64,000 bases of DNA from CAWCGU01 sp963795195. GTDB taxonomy: Bacteria > Actinomycetota > Thermoleophilia > Solirubrobacterales > 70-9. The translations under genes were made by a program, and so were the position numbers. Of the stretch, positions 42,627-52,346 are shown one piece after another (the stretch's first letter is position 1; each line of letters begins with the position of its first letter). The stretch is from positions 1,178,001-1,242,000 of the forward strand of contig CAWCGU010000006.1 in assembly GCA_963795195.1 (NCBI GenBank). Direction: 5' to 3'. The notes beneath the pieces are model-generated. The model was not told the DNA's origin and made no database searches. It saw only the letters and a list, made by a program, of their open reading frames with translations.

Positions 42627-43784
42627 TTGATCTGCTTGCTTTTCGGCGCCTCGCTAGTCGGATGCGGTGGGGAAACCACGACCACCAGATCGCTTCCGCC
42701 GGTCGAAGTGGAGCGCACGACCAGCCGGCCCGAACGTCAAGCCCGGACTCCGATCGGGGACGGCCAGGGCGGAGTCGAGCTCGTCGAGATCGGCAGCTTC
42801 GACGACCCTGTCTACGTGACAGCGCCCGCGGGAGCGCCCGGAGATCTCTATGTGGTCGAGCAGTGCGGGACGGTGCGGCTCGTCCGCGACGGCCAGGTTC
42901 AGCAGGAGACCTTCCTCGACGTCAGCTCTGAGGTCGGCTGCGGAGGCGAGCAGGGGCTGCTTTCGATCGCCTTTTCCCCCGGCTACGAACGAGACGGGCT
43001 CGTCTACGCCAACTACACGAACCTCGACGGCGACACACGAATCGTCGAGTTCCGGCGAGATCGGAGTGATGACTGGAAGGTCGATCCCGGCTCGGCGCGC
43101 GAGCTGCTTGCCGTCGACCAGCCCTACCCGAACCACAACGGCGGCCAGCTCCAGTTCGGTCCCGGCGGCCTGCTCTACGCCGGGCTCGGCGACGGCGGGT
43201 CGGGCGGCGACCCGGAGCGAAGCGCCCAGGACCCCGACAATCCGCTCGGCAAGATCCTCCAGATTGATCCGGGCGGCGACCCAGAGGAGTACGAGGTGTT
43301 CGCGAGCGGTCTGCGGAACCCGTGGCGCTTCTCGTTTGACCGCGAGAACGGCGACCTTTGGATCGGCGATGTCGGCCAGGACTCGCTGGAAGAGGTCAAC
43401 GGGGTCTCGTCCCGCGATGCCGACGGTTCCAACTTCGGCTGGTCGGCGTACGAGGGAACGAAGCGCTTCAACGAAGACCAAACGGCGCCCGACCACGTTC
43501 CGCCGCTGCTCACTTATCCCAACGGCGACGAAAACTGCTCGGTCACCGGAGGCTACGTCTCGCGCGACCCCGGATTGCCCACCCTCGCCGGCCGCTACCT
43601 CTATGGCGACTTCTGCGCGGGCGAGCTGCGCAGCTTCACGGCCGAGCCGGGTGACGAAGCGGTGGATGACCGCCCCCTGGGCATCAGCGTCGAAGCCTTG
43701 AGCTCGTTTGGCGAGGACTCCGCCGGCCGCCTATACGCCGTCTCCCTCAGTGGCCCGGTTTACCGGCTGATCGCCGCCGAGTGA
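42627..43784 (+). CDS. PQQ-type sugar dehydrogenase paralogue 1 (lipoprotein)
   Basis: 385 residues, six-bladed beta-propeller of the soluble glucose dehydrogenase/HHIP-like family, which oxidises sugars with PQQ. The lipobox is LVGCGG near residue 13. NHNGGQLQFGPGG with the likely catalytic His, AGLGDGGSGGD and GLRNPWRFSFD are intact, as is the closing SSFGEDSAGRLY. Start is TTG 42627. First of three tandem paralogues; its stop overlaps the beginning of the next frame. The substrate is not known. Confidence 0.88.
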   Translation: MICLLFGASLVGCGGETTTTRSLPPVEVERTTSRPERQARTPIGDGQGGVELVEIGSFDDPVYVTAPAGAPGDLYVVEQCGTVRLVRDGQVQQETFLDVSSEVGCGGEQGLLSIAFSPGYERDGLVYANYTNLDGDTRIVEFRRDRSDDWKVDPGSARELLAVDQPYPNHNGGQLQFGPGGLLYAGLGDGGSGGDPERSAQDPDNPLGKILQIDPGGDPEEYEVFASGLRNPWRFSFDRENGDLWIGDVGQDSLEEVNGVSSRDADGSNFGWSAYEGTKRFNEDQTAPDHVPPLLTYPNGDENCSVTGGYVSRDPGLPTLAGRYLYGDFCAGELRSFTAEPGDEAVDDRPLGISVEALSSFGEDSAGRLYAVSLSGPVYRLIAAE

Positions 43785-43828
43785 TCGGGCCGGCGCAGCA
43801 ACCGGGCCCGCCGGGGGTTAGGGAGCAG

Positions 43829-44995
43829 ATGAGCCGGATCCGAAAAAGCGCACTCGCCGTGCTCGCGGTCGCCGTGGCAGCCGCGGTCGCGGCAACGGGC
43901 GCAGCCGGCCAGACTGGGCTGCGGCTCGCGAAGGTGGGCGACTTCAACGCCCCTGTCTACGCGGAGGACGCTCCCGGCGCCAAGCGGCTGCTGTTCGTCG
44001 TCGAGCAGCCCGGTGTGGTGAGGGTCTTGCGCAGGCACCGCACCCTCCCCCGGCCCTTCCTCGACATCAGCGAGCTCGTCGGTTTCGGCGGCGAGCAGGG
44101 CTTGCTCTCGATCGCATTCCCTCCCGACTACGAGCGCTCGCGGCGCTTCTACGTCTACTACACCAACAAGCAGGGCGACATCGAGATCGACGAGTTCAAG
44201 CGCTCGCGGCGCAGTGATGTGCGGGCGACGAAGTCCTCGCGCCGGGTCGTCTTGGTGATCAACCACCGTCAGGCGTCAAACCACAACGGCGGCCAGCTGC
44301 AGTTCGGTCCCGACGGGATGCTCTACATCGGCACCGGCGACGGCGGCGGCTCGGGCGACGGCTTCGACAACGCCCGCCACCCAGGCAACCTGCTCGGCAA
44401 GCTGTTGCGAATCGACCCGCGCCCGCCGAAGCCCGGCAGCGGCGCGCCACGGCTGCCGTACAGAATCCCAGCCGACAATCCCTACGGCGGCGCGGGCAAC
44501 TCCGGCGCCGACGAGGTCTACGCCTACGGGCTGCGCAATCCCTGGCGCTTCAGCTTCGACGGCAATCTGCTGGCGATCGGCGACGTCGGGCAGGGGTCGA
44601 TCGAGGAGGTCGACGTAATCGGGGTCGGCAACGCACGCGGCGCCAACTTCGGCTGGCCCCAGTACGAGGGCACGCGGCTCTTCGACGAGGACCGGCCCGG
44701 TGCCGACCCGCCCGTGTTCCCGGTTCACGAGTACACGCACAACGAGGGTGGCTGCACGGTGACCGGCGGATATGTCGTCCACGACCCCGGCCTGCCCGCT
44801 CTCGAGGGCCGCTACATCTACGCCGACTTCTGCATCGGCGAGCTGCGCAGCTTCGGCCTCAGCGGCACCCAGGGCGCCGTCGGCGACGCCTCCCTCGGCC
44901 TCTCCGTGCCGCAGATCTCGAGCTTCGGCGAGGGCGTCCGCGGTCAGATCTATGCGCTGTCCCTCGATGGTCCCGTCTACCGTCTCGAACAATGA
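43829..44995 (+). CDS. PQQ-type sugar dehydrogenase paralogue 2 (secreted)
   Basis: 388 residues from ATG 43829, chosen because AGGGAG precedes it and a signal peptide follows (SALAVLAVAVAAAVAATGAA). Conserved NHNGGQLQFGPDG, IGTGDGGGSGDG, GLRNPWRFSFDG and CTVTGGYVVHD repeat the pattern of the other two. It carries an extra PPKPGSGAPRLPYRIP insertion before the DNPYGG segment. Overlaps paralogue 3 by 4 bp. Confidence 0.88.
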   Translation: MSRIRKSALAVLAVAVAAAVAATGAAGQTGLRLAKVGDFNAPVYAEDAPGAKRLLFVVEQPGVVRVLRRHRTLPRPFLDISELVGFGGEQGLLSIAFPPDYERSRRFYVYYTNKQGDIEIDEFKRSRRSDVRATKSSRRVVLVINHRQASNHNGGQLQFGPDGMLYIGTGDGGGSGDGFDNARHPGNLLGKLLRIDPRPPKPGSGAPRLPYRIPADNPYGGAGNSGADEVYAYGLRNPWRFSFDGNLLAIGDVGQGSIEEVDVIGVGNARGANFGWPQYEGTRLFDEDRPGADPPVFPVHEYTHNEGGCTVTGGYVVHDPGLPALEGRYIYADFCIGELRSFGLSGTQGAVGDASLGLSVPQISSFGEGVRGQIYALSLDGPVYRLEQ

Positions 44996-46197
44996 GCGCC
45001 GAGCGGGAAGACAGGCGAGACCTCTGGATCGCCGCGGCGATCGCGCTGCTCGCGATCGCCATCATCGTGGTCGGCGGCGCGCTTGAAGCCGACGACGCGC
45101 GCAGCGCCGCAGAAGACGCCGGTGGGGCGCGCGCCGGGGACGGGCGCGGCGGCGTGGTGCTCAACCAGGTCGCCCAGCTGGACGAGCCCGTCTACGTGGC
45201 GGCGCCGAACGGCTCCGGGGATGTCGCCTACGTGGTCGAGCGCGAGGGCCTGATCAAGGTGCTCGACGGCGACCGCGTGCTCGGCGGCTCCTTCCTCGAC
45301 ATCCGCCGGCTGGTCTCCTGCTGCGAGGGCGAGCGCGGCCTCTTCACGATCGCCTTCCCGCCCGACTACGAGCGCAGCGGCCGCTTCTACGTCTACTTCA
45401 CCAACAGGGGCGGCGACATCGAGGTCGACGAGTTCAAGCGCTCCGGCAACTCAACCACCAAGGCCAACCCGAAGTCGCGTCGCAGGCTGCTCGTGATCGA
45501 GCACAGCGAGTTCTCCAACCACAACGGCGGCCAGCTGCAGTTCGGCCCCGACGGCTTCCTCTACGTCGGCACCGGCGACGGCGGTGGCGGCGGCGACCCC
45601 TACGAGAGCGGCCAGGACAAGCGCAGCCTGCTCGGCAAGTTGCTGCGGATCGATCCCACCCGGGGCAAGCGCTACGGCACGCCGCGGTCAAATCCATACG
45701 TCGGCAAGGGCGGGGCCGACGAGATCTACGCGATCGGGCTGCGCAACCCCTGGCGCTTCTCGTTCGACCGCAAATTCATAATCATCGGCGACGTCGGCCA
45801 GGACCGGTTCGAGGAGGTCGACTACGCAAGCGTTCGCAAGACCAACGGCGCCAACTTCGGCTGGGACGCCTTCGAGGGCAACTCGGCGTTCGAGCGCGAG
45901 CGGATCGGCAGCCACCTGAGGCCGATTCACAGCTATTCGCACGCCGGCGGCAATTGCTCGATCACGGGCGGCTACGTCGTTCGCGACGTGCGCCTGCCGA
46001 GCCTCTCCGGCCGCTACGTCTACGCCGACCTCTGCGCCGGAGAGATCCGCAGCCTGATCGCGCGCACCCGCGGTGCCGGCGGAGACAGGGCACTGGGTGT
46101 CGAAGCCCTGCCTGGGCTGACCAGCTTCGGGACCGACGACCGCGGGCGGATCTACGTCACCGCCGGCAGCACGCTGTACCGGCTCGACCCCGAATAA
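44992..46197 (+). CDS. PQQ-type sugar dehydrogenase paralogue 3 (membrane-anchored)
   Basis: 401 residues. A charged N-terminus and uncleaved helix (about 11-30, WIAAAIALLAIAIIVVGGAL) suggest a membrane anchor, unlike paralogues 1 and 2. Catalytic NHNGGQLQFGPDG and VGTGDGGGGGDP are present, and a CC pair occurs at LVSCCEGERGLF. ATG overlaps the previous stop, so paralogues 2 and 3 are translationally coupled. Confidence 0.88.
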   Translation: MSAEREDRRDLWIAAAIALLAIAIIVVGGALEADDARSAAEDAGGARAGDGRGGVVLNQVAQLDEPVYVAAPNGSGDVAYVVEREGLIKVLDGDRVLGGSFLDIRRLVSCCEGERGLFTIAFPPDYERSGRFYVYFTNRGGDIEVDEFKRSGNSTTKANPKSRRRLLVIEHSEFSNHNGGQLQFGPDGFLYVGTGDGGGGGDPYESGQDKRSLLGKLLRIDPTRGKRYGTPRSNPYVGKGGADEIYAIGLRNPWRFSFDRKFIIIGDVGQDRFEEVDYASVRKTNGANFGWDAFEGNSAFERERIGSHLRPIHSYSHAGGNCSITGGYVVRDVRLPSLSGRYVYADLCAGEIRSLIARTRGAGGDRALGVEALPGLTSFGTDDRGRIYVTAGSTLYRLDPE

Positions 46198-46217
46198 CCC
46201 ATCGGCTCTGTCCCTTT

Positions 46218-46230
46218 GGGGTCAGACCCC
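46218..46230. repeat. Palindrome GGGGTCAGACCCC
   Basis: 13-bp palindrome 21 bp after the stop of paralogue 3 and upstream of the aldehyde dehydrogenase gene. The same sequence with T at the centre forms the core of 2971-3001. Confidence 0.7.
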
Positions 46231-46284
46231 GTTCATGAAACGTCCTATAGTCCCCTTGACCAAGCGGCTAAGGAGGAATCGGGC

Positions 46285-47883
46285 ATGGCATCGAGCACGT
46301 CGGCGGCGGCGAAGGAGGGTGCTGCGAAGACCAACGGAGCATCCGCGTCAAACGGGGCTAACGGCGCCTCCGCGAGCGAGACCTTCGACGTCCATCGCCC
46401 GACCGACGGCGGCGTGATTGCCAGCCTGCCGATCGACTCCCCCGAGCGTGTCGCCGAGGTGGCGGCAGAGCTGCGCGCAGCCCAGCCCGCCTGGGAAGCG
46501 CTTGGCATCGACGGTCGCTACCGCAAGCTCGGCGAGTTCCGCGAGTGGCTCTACGCGAACCGCACCCGCATCGCCGACATCCTCCAGGAGGAGACCGGAA
46601 AGGTGCGCGCGGACGCCGAGAGCGAGGTCCCCTTCCTGCAGGCGGAGATCAACTACTACGGCAAGCACGCCGCCGAGTTCCTCGCCGAAGAGTTTCCCGC
46701 GCCGAGCCTGCCGATCATGCGGGTCAAGAAGCTCGAGGTCGTTTACCGGCCGCACCAACTCGTCGGCATCATCAGCCCCTGGAACTTCCCGATCCTGCTT
46801 TCGCTCGGCGACGCGATGCCGGCACTGATCGCGGGCGCGACAGTGATGATCAAGCCGTCCGAGTTCACGCCGCTTGCCGTCACCGAGATCATTCGCGGCT
46901 GGCACGAAGAGGTCGGAATGCCCGACGTGCTGCGTGTCGTCAACGGCCTCGGCGAGACCGGCGGGGCGGTCGTCGACCAATCCGACTACGTCCAGTTCAC
47001 CGGCTCGGAGCGCACCGGCAAAGTCGTGATGAAGCGCGCCGCCGAGACGCTGACCCCGGTCAGCCTCGAGCTCGGCGGCAAGGACCCGATGATCGTGCTC
47101 TCCGACGCCGACATCGAGCGCGCCGCCAACGGCGCCGCCTTCGGCGGGCTCGCCAACACCGGCCAGATCTGCATGTCGATCGAGCGTGTCTACGTCGAGG
47201 AACCGGTCTACGACGAGTTCGTCCAGAAGCTGACCGAGCGGGTCGCGACCCTGCGACAGGGCGCCGACGGCGACACCTTCAAGGCGGACATCGGCGCGAT
47301 GGCGACCGCCGCCCAGGCGGAGATCGTCTCCGATCAGGTCGAGGACGCTCGTGACAAGGGGGCCAGGATCCTGACCGGCGGCAAGCGCCCGGCGCAGCCC
47401 GGCGGCCAGTGGTACGAGGCCACGGTGATCGCCGACGCCGACCACTCGATGAAGGTGATGACAGAGGAGACCTTCGGCCCGGTGATCCCGGTGATGAAGG
47501 TCAAGGACTCCGAGGAGGCCATCCGCCTCGCCAACGACACCCGCTACGGGCTGTCGGCGTCGGTGATGACCAGCGACTTCAACCGCGGCGTTCAGATCGC
47601 CAAGCGGCTCGAGGTCGGCGCCGTCAACGTCGACGACGTGCTGACCAACTACACGCTGCCCGAGCTGCCGATGGGCGGCTGGAAGCAGTCCGGCATCGGC
47701 ACCCGCCACGGCGCCTACGGCATTCGCAAGTACTGCCAGAGCGAATCGATCGTCAGCCCACGGTTCAAGCAGGGCAAGGCCGACCCGCTCTGGTTTCCGC
47801 ACGGCAAGGCCAAGCGCCGCGGCATGCTGCGGGTGCTGCAGCTGATCAACGGCCGCGGGATCCGCAGCCGGCTGGGCCTTTAG
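46285..47883 (+). CDS. NAD(P)-dependent aldehyde dehydrogenase
   Basis: 532 residues. Catalytic Cys296 in NTGQICMSIERV and Glu262 in LELGGKDPM; cofactor-binding FTGSERTGKVV. It oxidises an aldehyde to its acid; the substrate is not readable. The first about 35 residues are Ala/Ser/Gly/Asn-rich and the C-terminus has a basic extension after the fold (HGKAKRRGMLRVLQLINGRG), which may contact membrane or lipid. ATG 46285 is preceded by AAGGAGG, the strongest ribosome site in this region. Confidence 0.9.
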   Translation: MASSTSAAAKEGAAKTNGASASNGANGASASETFDVHRPTDGGVIASLPIDSPERVAEVAAELRAAQPAWEALGIDGRYRKLGEFREWLYANRTRIADILQEETGKVRADAESEVPFLQAEINYYGKHAAEFLAEEFPAPSLPIMRVKKLEVVYRPHQLVGIISPWNFPILLSLGDAMPALIAGATVMIKPSEFTPLAVTEIIRGWHEEVGMPDVLRVVNGLGETGGAVVDQSDYVQFTGSERTGKVVMKRAAETLTPVSLELGGKDPMIVLSDADIERAANGAAFGGLANTGQICMSIERVYVEEPVYDEFVQKLTERVATLRQGADGDTFKADIGAMATAAQAEIVSDQVEDARDKGARILTGGKRPAQPGGQWYEATVIADADHSMKVMTEETFGPVIPVMKVKDSEEAIRLANDTRYGLSASVMTSDFNRGVQIAKRLEVGAVNVDDVLTNYTLPELPMGGWKQSGIGTRHGAYGIRKYCQSESIVSPRFKQGKADPLWFPHGKAKRRGMLRVLQLINGRGIRSRLGL

Positions 47884-47957
47884 GGCTGACCGCGCCACCC
47901 ATCTGACCGATCGGATAACTTTTCGCGAACGGTCCGGAGGGACGAGGCAACACCGAC

Positions 47958-48863
47958 GTGGGGGAGGTTGTGCCAGTGGCTGCGATTCGCGAAAGAGGGG
48001 TGGAGCTGGGAGGCTTCCAGTCGCGGATGTTGTCACTCGATGGCGACGGGACGCCGCTGCTGCTGCTTCACGGCTGGGCTGACAGCTCCGACTGCTGGCG
48101 CCCGCTGATGTCCGTGCTGGCCCGGACCGGCCGCCGGGCCGTCGCGGTCGACATGCCGGGGTTCGGCAAGGCGCAGCGGCTGGGCCGCGATGAATTGGTG
48201 CTTCCACAACTCGACGCGCTGGTGGCCGCGGCCGTCGATCAGATCAGCGACGAGACCGGCGAGGAGGTCGTGATCGCGGGCAACTCGCTGGGCGGCTGCG
48301 CCTCGATGCGGGCCGCCGAGAATCCGGACCTGCCGATCGCGGGCATCGTCCCGGTGGCCCCCGCCGGACTGGACATGGCCCAGTGGATCGGAATGATCGA
48401 GAGCGAGCGGATCCTCAAGCTGCTGTTGCGAGCGCCCGTGCCGCTGCCCGAGATCATCGTTCGTGAGGGCGTCGGCCGCGCCTATCGCAGGCTCGCATCC
48501 GCGCGCCCGATTGACGACGCCGTGGTCAGCTCGTTCACCCGGCACGTTGCGACGCGCCGAGACATCATCCGGATCCTCGCGGCGGGTCGGCGGCTGCGCC
48601 CGGAGCTAAACGACGCGTTCCGGTTCGAGCGGATCTCCTGCCCCGTGATGATCGTCTGGGGTGAGCTCGACCGCATGGTCTTCCCCACCGGCGCCTCGCG
48701 GGTGCTGGACAACGTTCCCGGTTCGTCGCTCGTAAGCATCCCGGCCTGTGGTCACTGCCCGCAGGTCGAAACTCCCGAGTTGCTCGCAGGCCTGCTCGAG
48801 GAGTTCACGCTCGAACTGGCGCTCGGGCGAGATGCGGACGACGTTCCAAGCAAGGCCGCCTAG
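47958..48863 (+). CDS. Alpha/beta hydrolase (Ser nucleophile)
   Basis: 301 residues. LLLLHGWADSSDCW, nucleophile Ser110 in AGNSLGGC, Asp in WGELDRMV and His in ACGHCPQVE make a complete triad. Esterase/lipase-like; the substrate is unknown. GTG start with GGAGGGACGAGG some distance upstream. Follows the aldehyde dehydrogenase by 74 bp and is probably a separate unit. Confidence 0.85.
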   Translation: MGEVVPVAAIRERGVELGGFQSRMLSLDGDGTPLLLLHGWADSSDCWRPLMSVLARTGRRAVAVDMPGFGKAQRLGRDELVLPQLDALVAAAVDQISDETGEEVVIAGNSLGGCASMRAAENPDLPIAGIVPVAPAGLDMAQWIGMIESERILKLLLRAPVPLPEIIVREGVGRAYRRLASARPIDDAVVSSFTRHVATRRDIIRILAAGRRLRPELNDAFRFERISCPVMIVWGELDRMVFPTGASRVLDNVPGSSLVSIPACGHCPQVETPELLAGLLEEFTLELALGRDADDVPSKAA

Positions 48864-48867
48864 ATCA

Positions 48868-48919
48868 CGCCGAACGTCCCAATTGACCGCGCATAGGGTG
48901 TACTCAGGGACGTTCGGCG
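48868..48919. repeat. Dispersed inverted-arm element, copy 2
   Basis: 13-bp arms CGCCGAACGTCCC (48868-48880) and GGGACGTTCGGCG (48907-48919) around 26 nt. The 46-bp core is 40/46 identical to 5663-5708, both arms and spacer length included. Here it follows a hydrolase stop codon by 4 bp. Confidence 0.85.
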
Positions 48920-48999
48920 GGCTGCGGGCGCACCTGCCGGCGCCCGGCTGAACCAGATCGACCTCCGCGGGCCCGATCCCAGGCTTACCATCCCAACCG

Positions 49000-51900
49000 A
49001 TGCTGTGCCCGTCCGGCCATCGTGTCCCCAAGGGGTCGAGGTTCTGTCCCGACTGCGGGTTGCCACTGGGCACCGAGAGGTGCTCGGAGTGCGAGGCGCT
49101 GCTCGTGCCCGGGGCGCGTTTCTGCGCGGACTGCGGCGTACAGGTCTCCCCCGGGGCTTCGGATCCAGCCCGCAAGCCGACAGCGGAGCCCACCGAGGAG
49201 CTGCGGCAGATCACCGCAGTCTTCTGCGACATCGTCGGCTCCACCGAGCTTTCGACCCGCCTTGATCCCGAGGAGTACGGCGCGCTGGTCCGGGCCTACC
49301 GTGAGCAGGTCGACGATGTCCTGACTGAATACGGCGGCAAGGTCGACAAGTACCTCGGCGACGGCGTGCTGATCGACTTCGGCTGGCCCCAGGCCCACGA
49401 CGACGATGCCGAGCGCGCCGTGCTGGCGGCGCTGGCAATCGCCGAGGAGCTGTCGGACCCCGACGCCAAGCACCCACTCGCCGTTCGCATCGGCATTCAC
49501 ACGGGGCCCGTGCTCGTCGGCGACATGGGTTCCGCCAGCCACCCCGAGACGACGGCACTCGGCGAGACGATGAACCGCGCCGCCCGGCTGCAATCTGTGG
49601 CGCCGCCCGGCGGGGTCGTGATCAGCTCGAGCACCCTGCGTATCGTGCGCGGCGTTTTCATTGTCGAGGAGATGGGGCCGCAGAAGCTCGCGGGAATCGG
49701 CGAGCCGGTTGATGCCTTCCAGGTGCTTCGTCGAAGCGGTGTTTCGAGCCGCCTCGACGCCGCGGGCGACAGCCTCACCCCGTTCGTCAGCCGCGAGGCT
49801 GACCTCGCCGTCGTTCTCGAGAGCTGGGCGCGCGCGCAGGACGGCGAAGGCCAAACCGTCCTGTTGAGAGGTGAGCCGGGGATTGGCAAATCGAGGCTCG
49901 TCTACGAAATGCGCGAGCGGCTGCGCGACAGCCCGCACAGCTGGCTGGAAGCGCGCGGTTCCTCCTACACCCAGCACAGCGCCTTTCACCCCGCGATCCA
50001 GCTGATGGAGCGCGCGCTCGAGATCCGCGCCGGCGAGACCAACGAGGTCAAGCACGACAAGCTCGTCAGCGGGCTGGAATTGGCCGGAATGGGCGAGCCC
50101 GACGCCGTGGCGCTGCTTGCCGACCTGCTGTCGATCACGACTGACGGCTCCGAGCGGTTGGTGATGAGCCCGGAGCTCTCGCGCCGGCGCACGATCGAGG
50201 TGCTCGCCGATTGGGTGCTCAAGACCGCCGAGCTGCAGCCGGTGGTCCTGCTGGCGGAGGATCTGCACTGGTGCGACCCCTCAACGCTCGACATGTTCGA
50301 GCGGCTGATGGTCCAGGGGGCCAATGCTCCGCTGATGCTGCTCGGAACGACGAGGCCGGAGCTGGACGCAAGCTGGGTCGACCACCCAGACCTGATCCGC
50401 CTCGAGCTGACCCCCCTGAGCGAATCCGACACACGTGACCTCGTCCGCTCGCTGAGCACCGGCCCGGCGCTGCCGGACAGCGTCCTCGAACGGGTGATCG
50501 CGGAGACGGACGGCATCCCGTTGTTCGCCGAGGAGATGGGCCGGATGGTGCTCGAGTCGGGCCTGATGACCGAACGTGACGGCACCCTCGAACTGAACGC
50601 ACCGCTCGAGGAGCTCGACATCCCGACGACCCTGCAGGGCTCGCTGATGGCGAGGCTCGACCGGCTGAGCGCGGCGAAGCGCGTTGCACAACTCGCCGCG
50701 GCGATCGGCCGCGAGTTCGACTACAGCCTGCTCGAAGAGGTCTCCGGTCTCGACGCGGACATGCTCACCCACGGCCTTCGCCGGCTGGTCGAGGACGAGC
50801 TGATCTATCAGGACGGCCAGCCACCCGAGGCCACCTACTCCTTCAAGCACGCCCTGATCCAGGACGCCGCCTACCGCTCGCTCGTCAAGCGCTCGCGGCG
50901 ACCGCTTCACCGTCGCATCGCCGAGGTGCTCGCGCGCGAAGGCGGCCCCGCCGCCTCCTCCGAGGTCCTGGCCCGTCACTGGGAGGCCGCGGAGGAGCCG
51001 GCCGCGGCGATCGTCCATTACCGGCGTGCGGCCACCTTCGCGGCGGACCACTCGGCTCATACCGAGGCGATCGAGCACCTGCGCCGCGCGATCGGCCTGA
51101 TCGAGGCGCTTGCGGCCGCTCGGCGACCAGGAGCTCGAGCTGGACGTCGAGGCGCTGCCCGCGGATTCGGCGAACCAGGAGCTCGAGCTGGACCTGCAGC
51201 TCGCCCTCGGATCGTCGGTGATGGCGATCCGCGGCTACGCCGATCCCGAGATCCAGGTGGCCTACGACCGAGCGCGGTCGCTCTCCGCCGAACTCGGACA
51301 GGAGACTCAGCTCGGATACACGCTGATCGGCCTCGCGATCTACTACCTGAACGCCGGTCAGCTCGACCGCTGCATCGAGCTCTCGGACCGAGCACTCGAT
51401 TTCGCCGGCGAGGACGACGACGACGCCCTGGCGCTGCTCGGCCACGTCCAGCTCGGTATCGCTCGCTTCTGGCAGGGTCGCTTCGACGAAGCACGGGCAC
51501 ACGGCGAGAGCGCCTGCACGATCTACAGCCGCGACAAGCACGACTGGCTCGCCTCCCGGTACGGGACCGACCAGGGCGTGGCGGCGTACTGCGTCACCGG
51601 TGTCGCGCTTTCGCACCTCGGCTTTCTGGAGCAGGCGCTTGAGAGGGCCAATGGCGGAACCGAACTTGCACGCCAGCTCGAGCGCCCCTTCGACCTCGCC
51701 TATGCGCTCAGCTGGCAGAGTCTGATCCACTGGACTCGCGGAGAGTTCGGTGGACAGGGCGGCCGCGGCCGAGGTGGTGGAGATCTGCGACGCGCAGGGC
51801 TTCACGGACTTCGCCGGCATGGGGCGCATGCTGCGCGCCGCGGCTTCGGCTGCCGAGGGTGGAGACCCGCAGGCCGCGCTCGAGGAGGGTCTCGGCGGTG

Positions 51901-52346
51901 TCTCGCTTGCTGCCAGCACAGGCAGGCGCGGCGGCCTGCCCGCCTTCGTCGTCGCTCTCGCCACGATCCAGCGCGCCGCCGGAAAGCTGGATGACGCTCT
52001 CGGCACGATCGACGGGGGGTGGCGATTGCCGAGGAGACCGACCAGCCGTACTGGAGTGCCGATCTGCTGCGCATCAGGGCCGAGATGTTGCTCGAGCGCG
52101 AAGGTGGGCATGAGGATGAAGCCGAAGCCGCACTCCGAGAGGCCGTCGCACTCGCCCGCAAACAGGGGAATCGCCTGCACGAGCTGGCCGCGGCCACATC
52201 CCTCGCGCGCCTCGCGGACCTGCAGGGAAAGCCGACCCCGGCCGAGCTGGGGCATGCATACGAGCCTTCACCGAAGGCCACGACACCAGCCCGCTGCGAA
52301 GCGCGGCCCAGGCACTCGGTGGCGTACCCGCGCATGGCCTCGGCTA
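49000..52346 (+). pseudogene. Class III cyclase with zinc ribbons and AAA-type ATPase/TPR module, frameshifted
   Basis: The intact part (49000 to about 51110) encodes two N-terminal zinc knuckles (CPDCGLPLGTERCSECE), a class III cyclase domain (about 65-230; VFCDIVGST and YLGDGVLIDFG with both metal Asp) and an ATPase domain (LLRGEPGIGKSRL, LLAEDLHWCDPST). The TPR-like C-terminal region continues in other frames: shifts near 51110, 51750, 52015 (in a run of six G) and 52260, ending at TAG 52344-52346 with FTEGHDTSPLRSA. Such proteins are large ATP-dependent signalling switches. Either assembly indels or real decay. Confidence 0.8.

Noticed and set aside
46348..48207. 619-codon open frame on the minus strand
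   Set aside because: Antisense to the aldehyde dehydrogenase, whose catalytic residues are intact; no ribosome site or family features.
48883..48906. Promoter inside the dispersed element (TTGACC...TACTCA)
   Set aside because: Spacing of 12 bp between the boxes is too short, and copy 1 does not keep the first box.
48985..50268. 427-codon minus-strand frame
   Set aside because: Antisense to the clearly recognisable zinc-ribbon cyclase domain.
52013..52018. Programmed frameshift at the G6 run in the cyclase gene
   Set aside because: No slippery heptamer or downstream structure, and at least three more shifts in the same gene make programming implausible.
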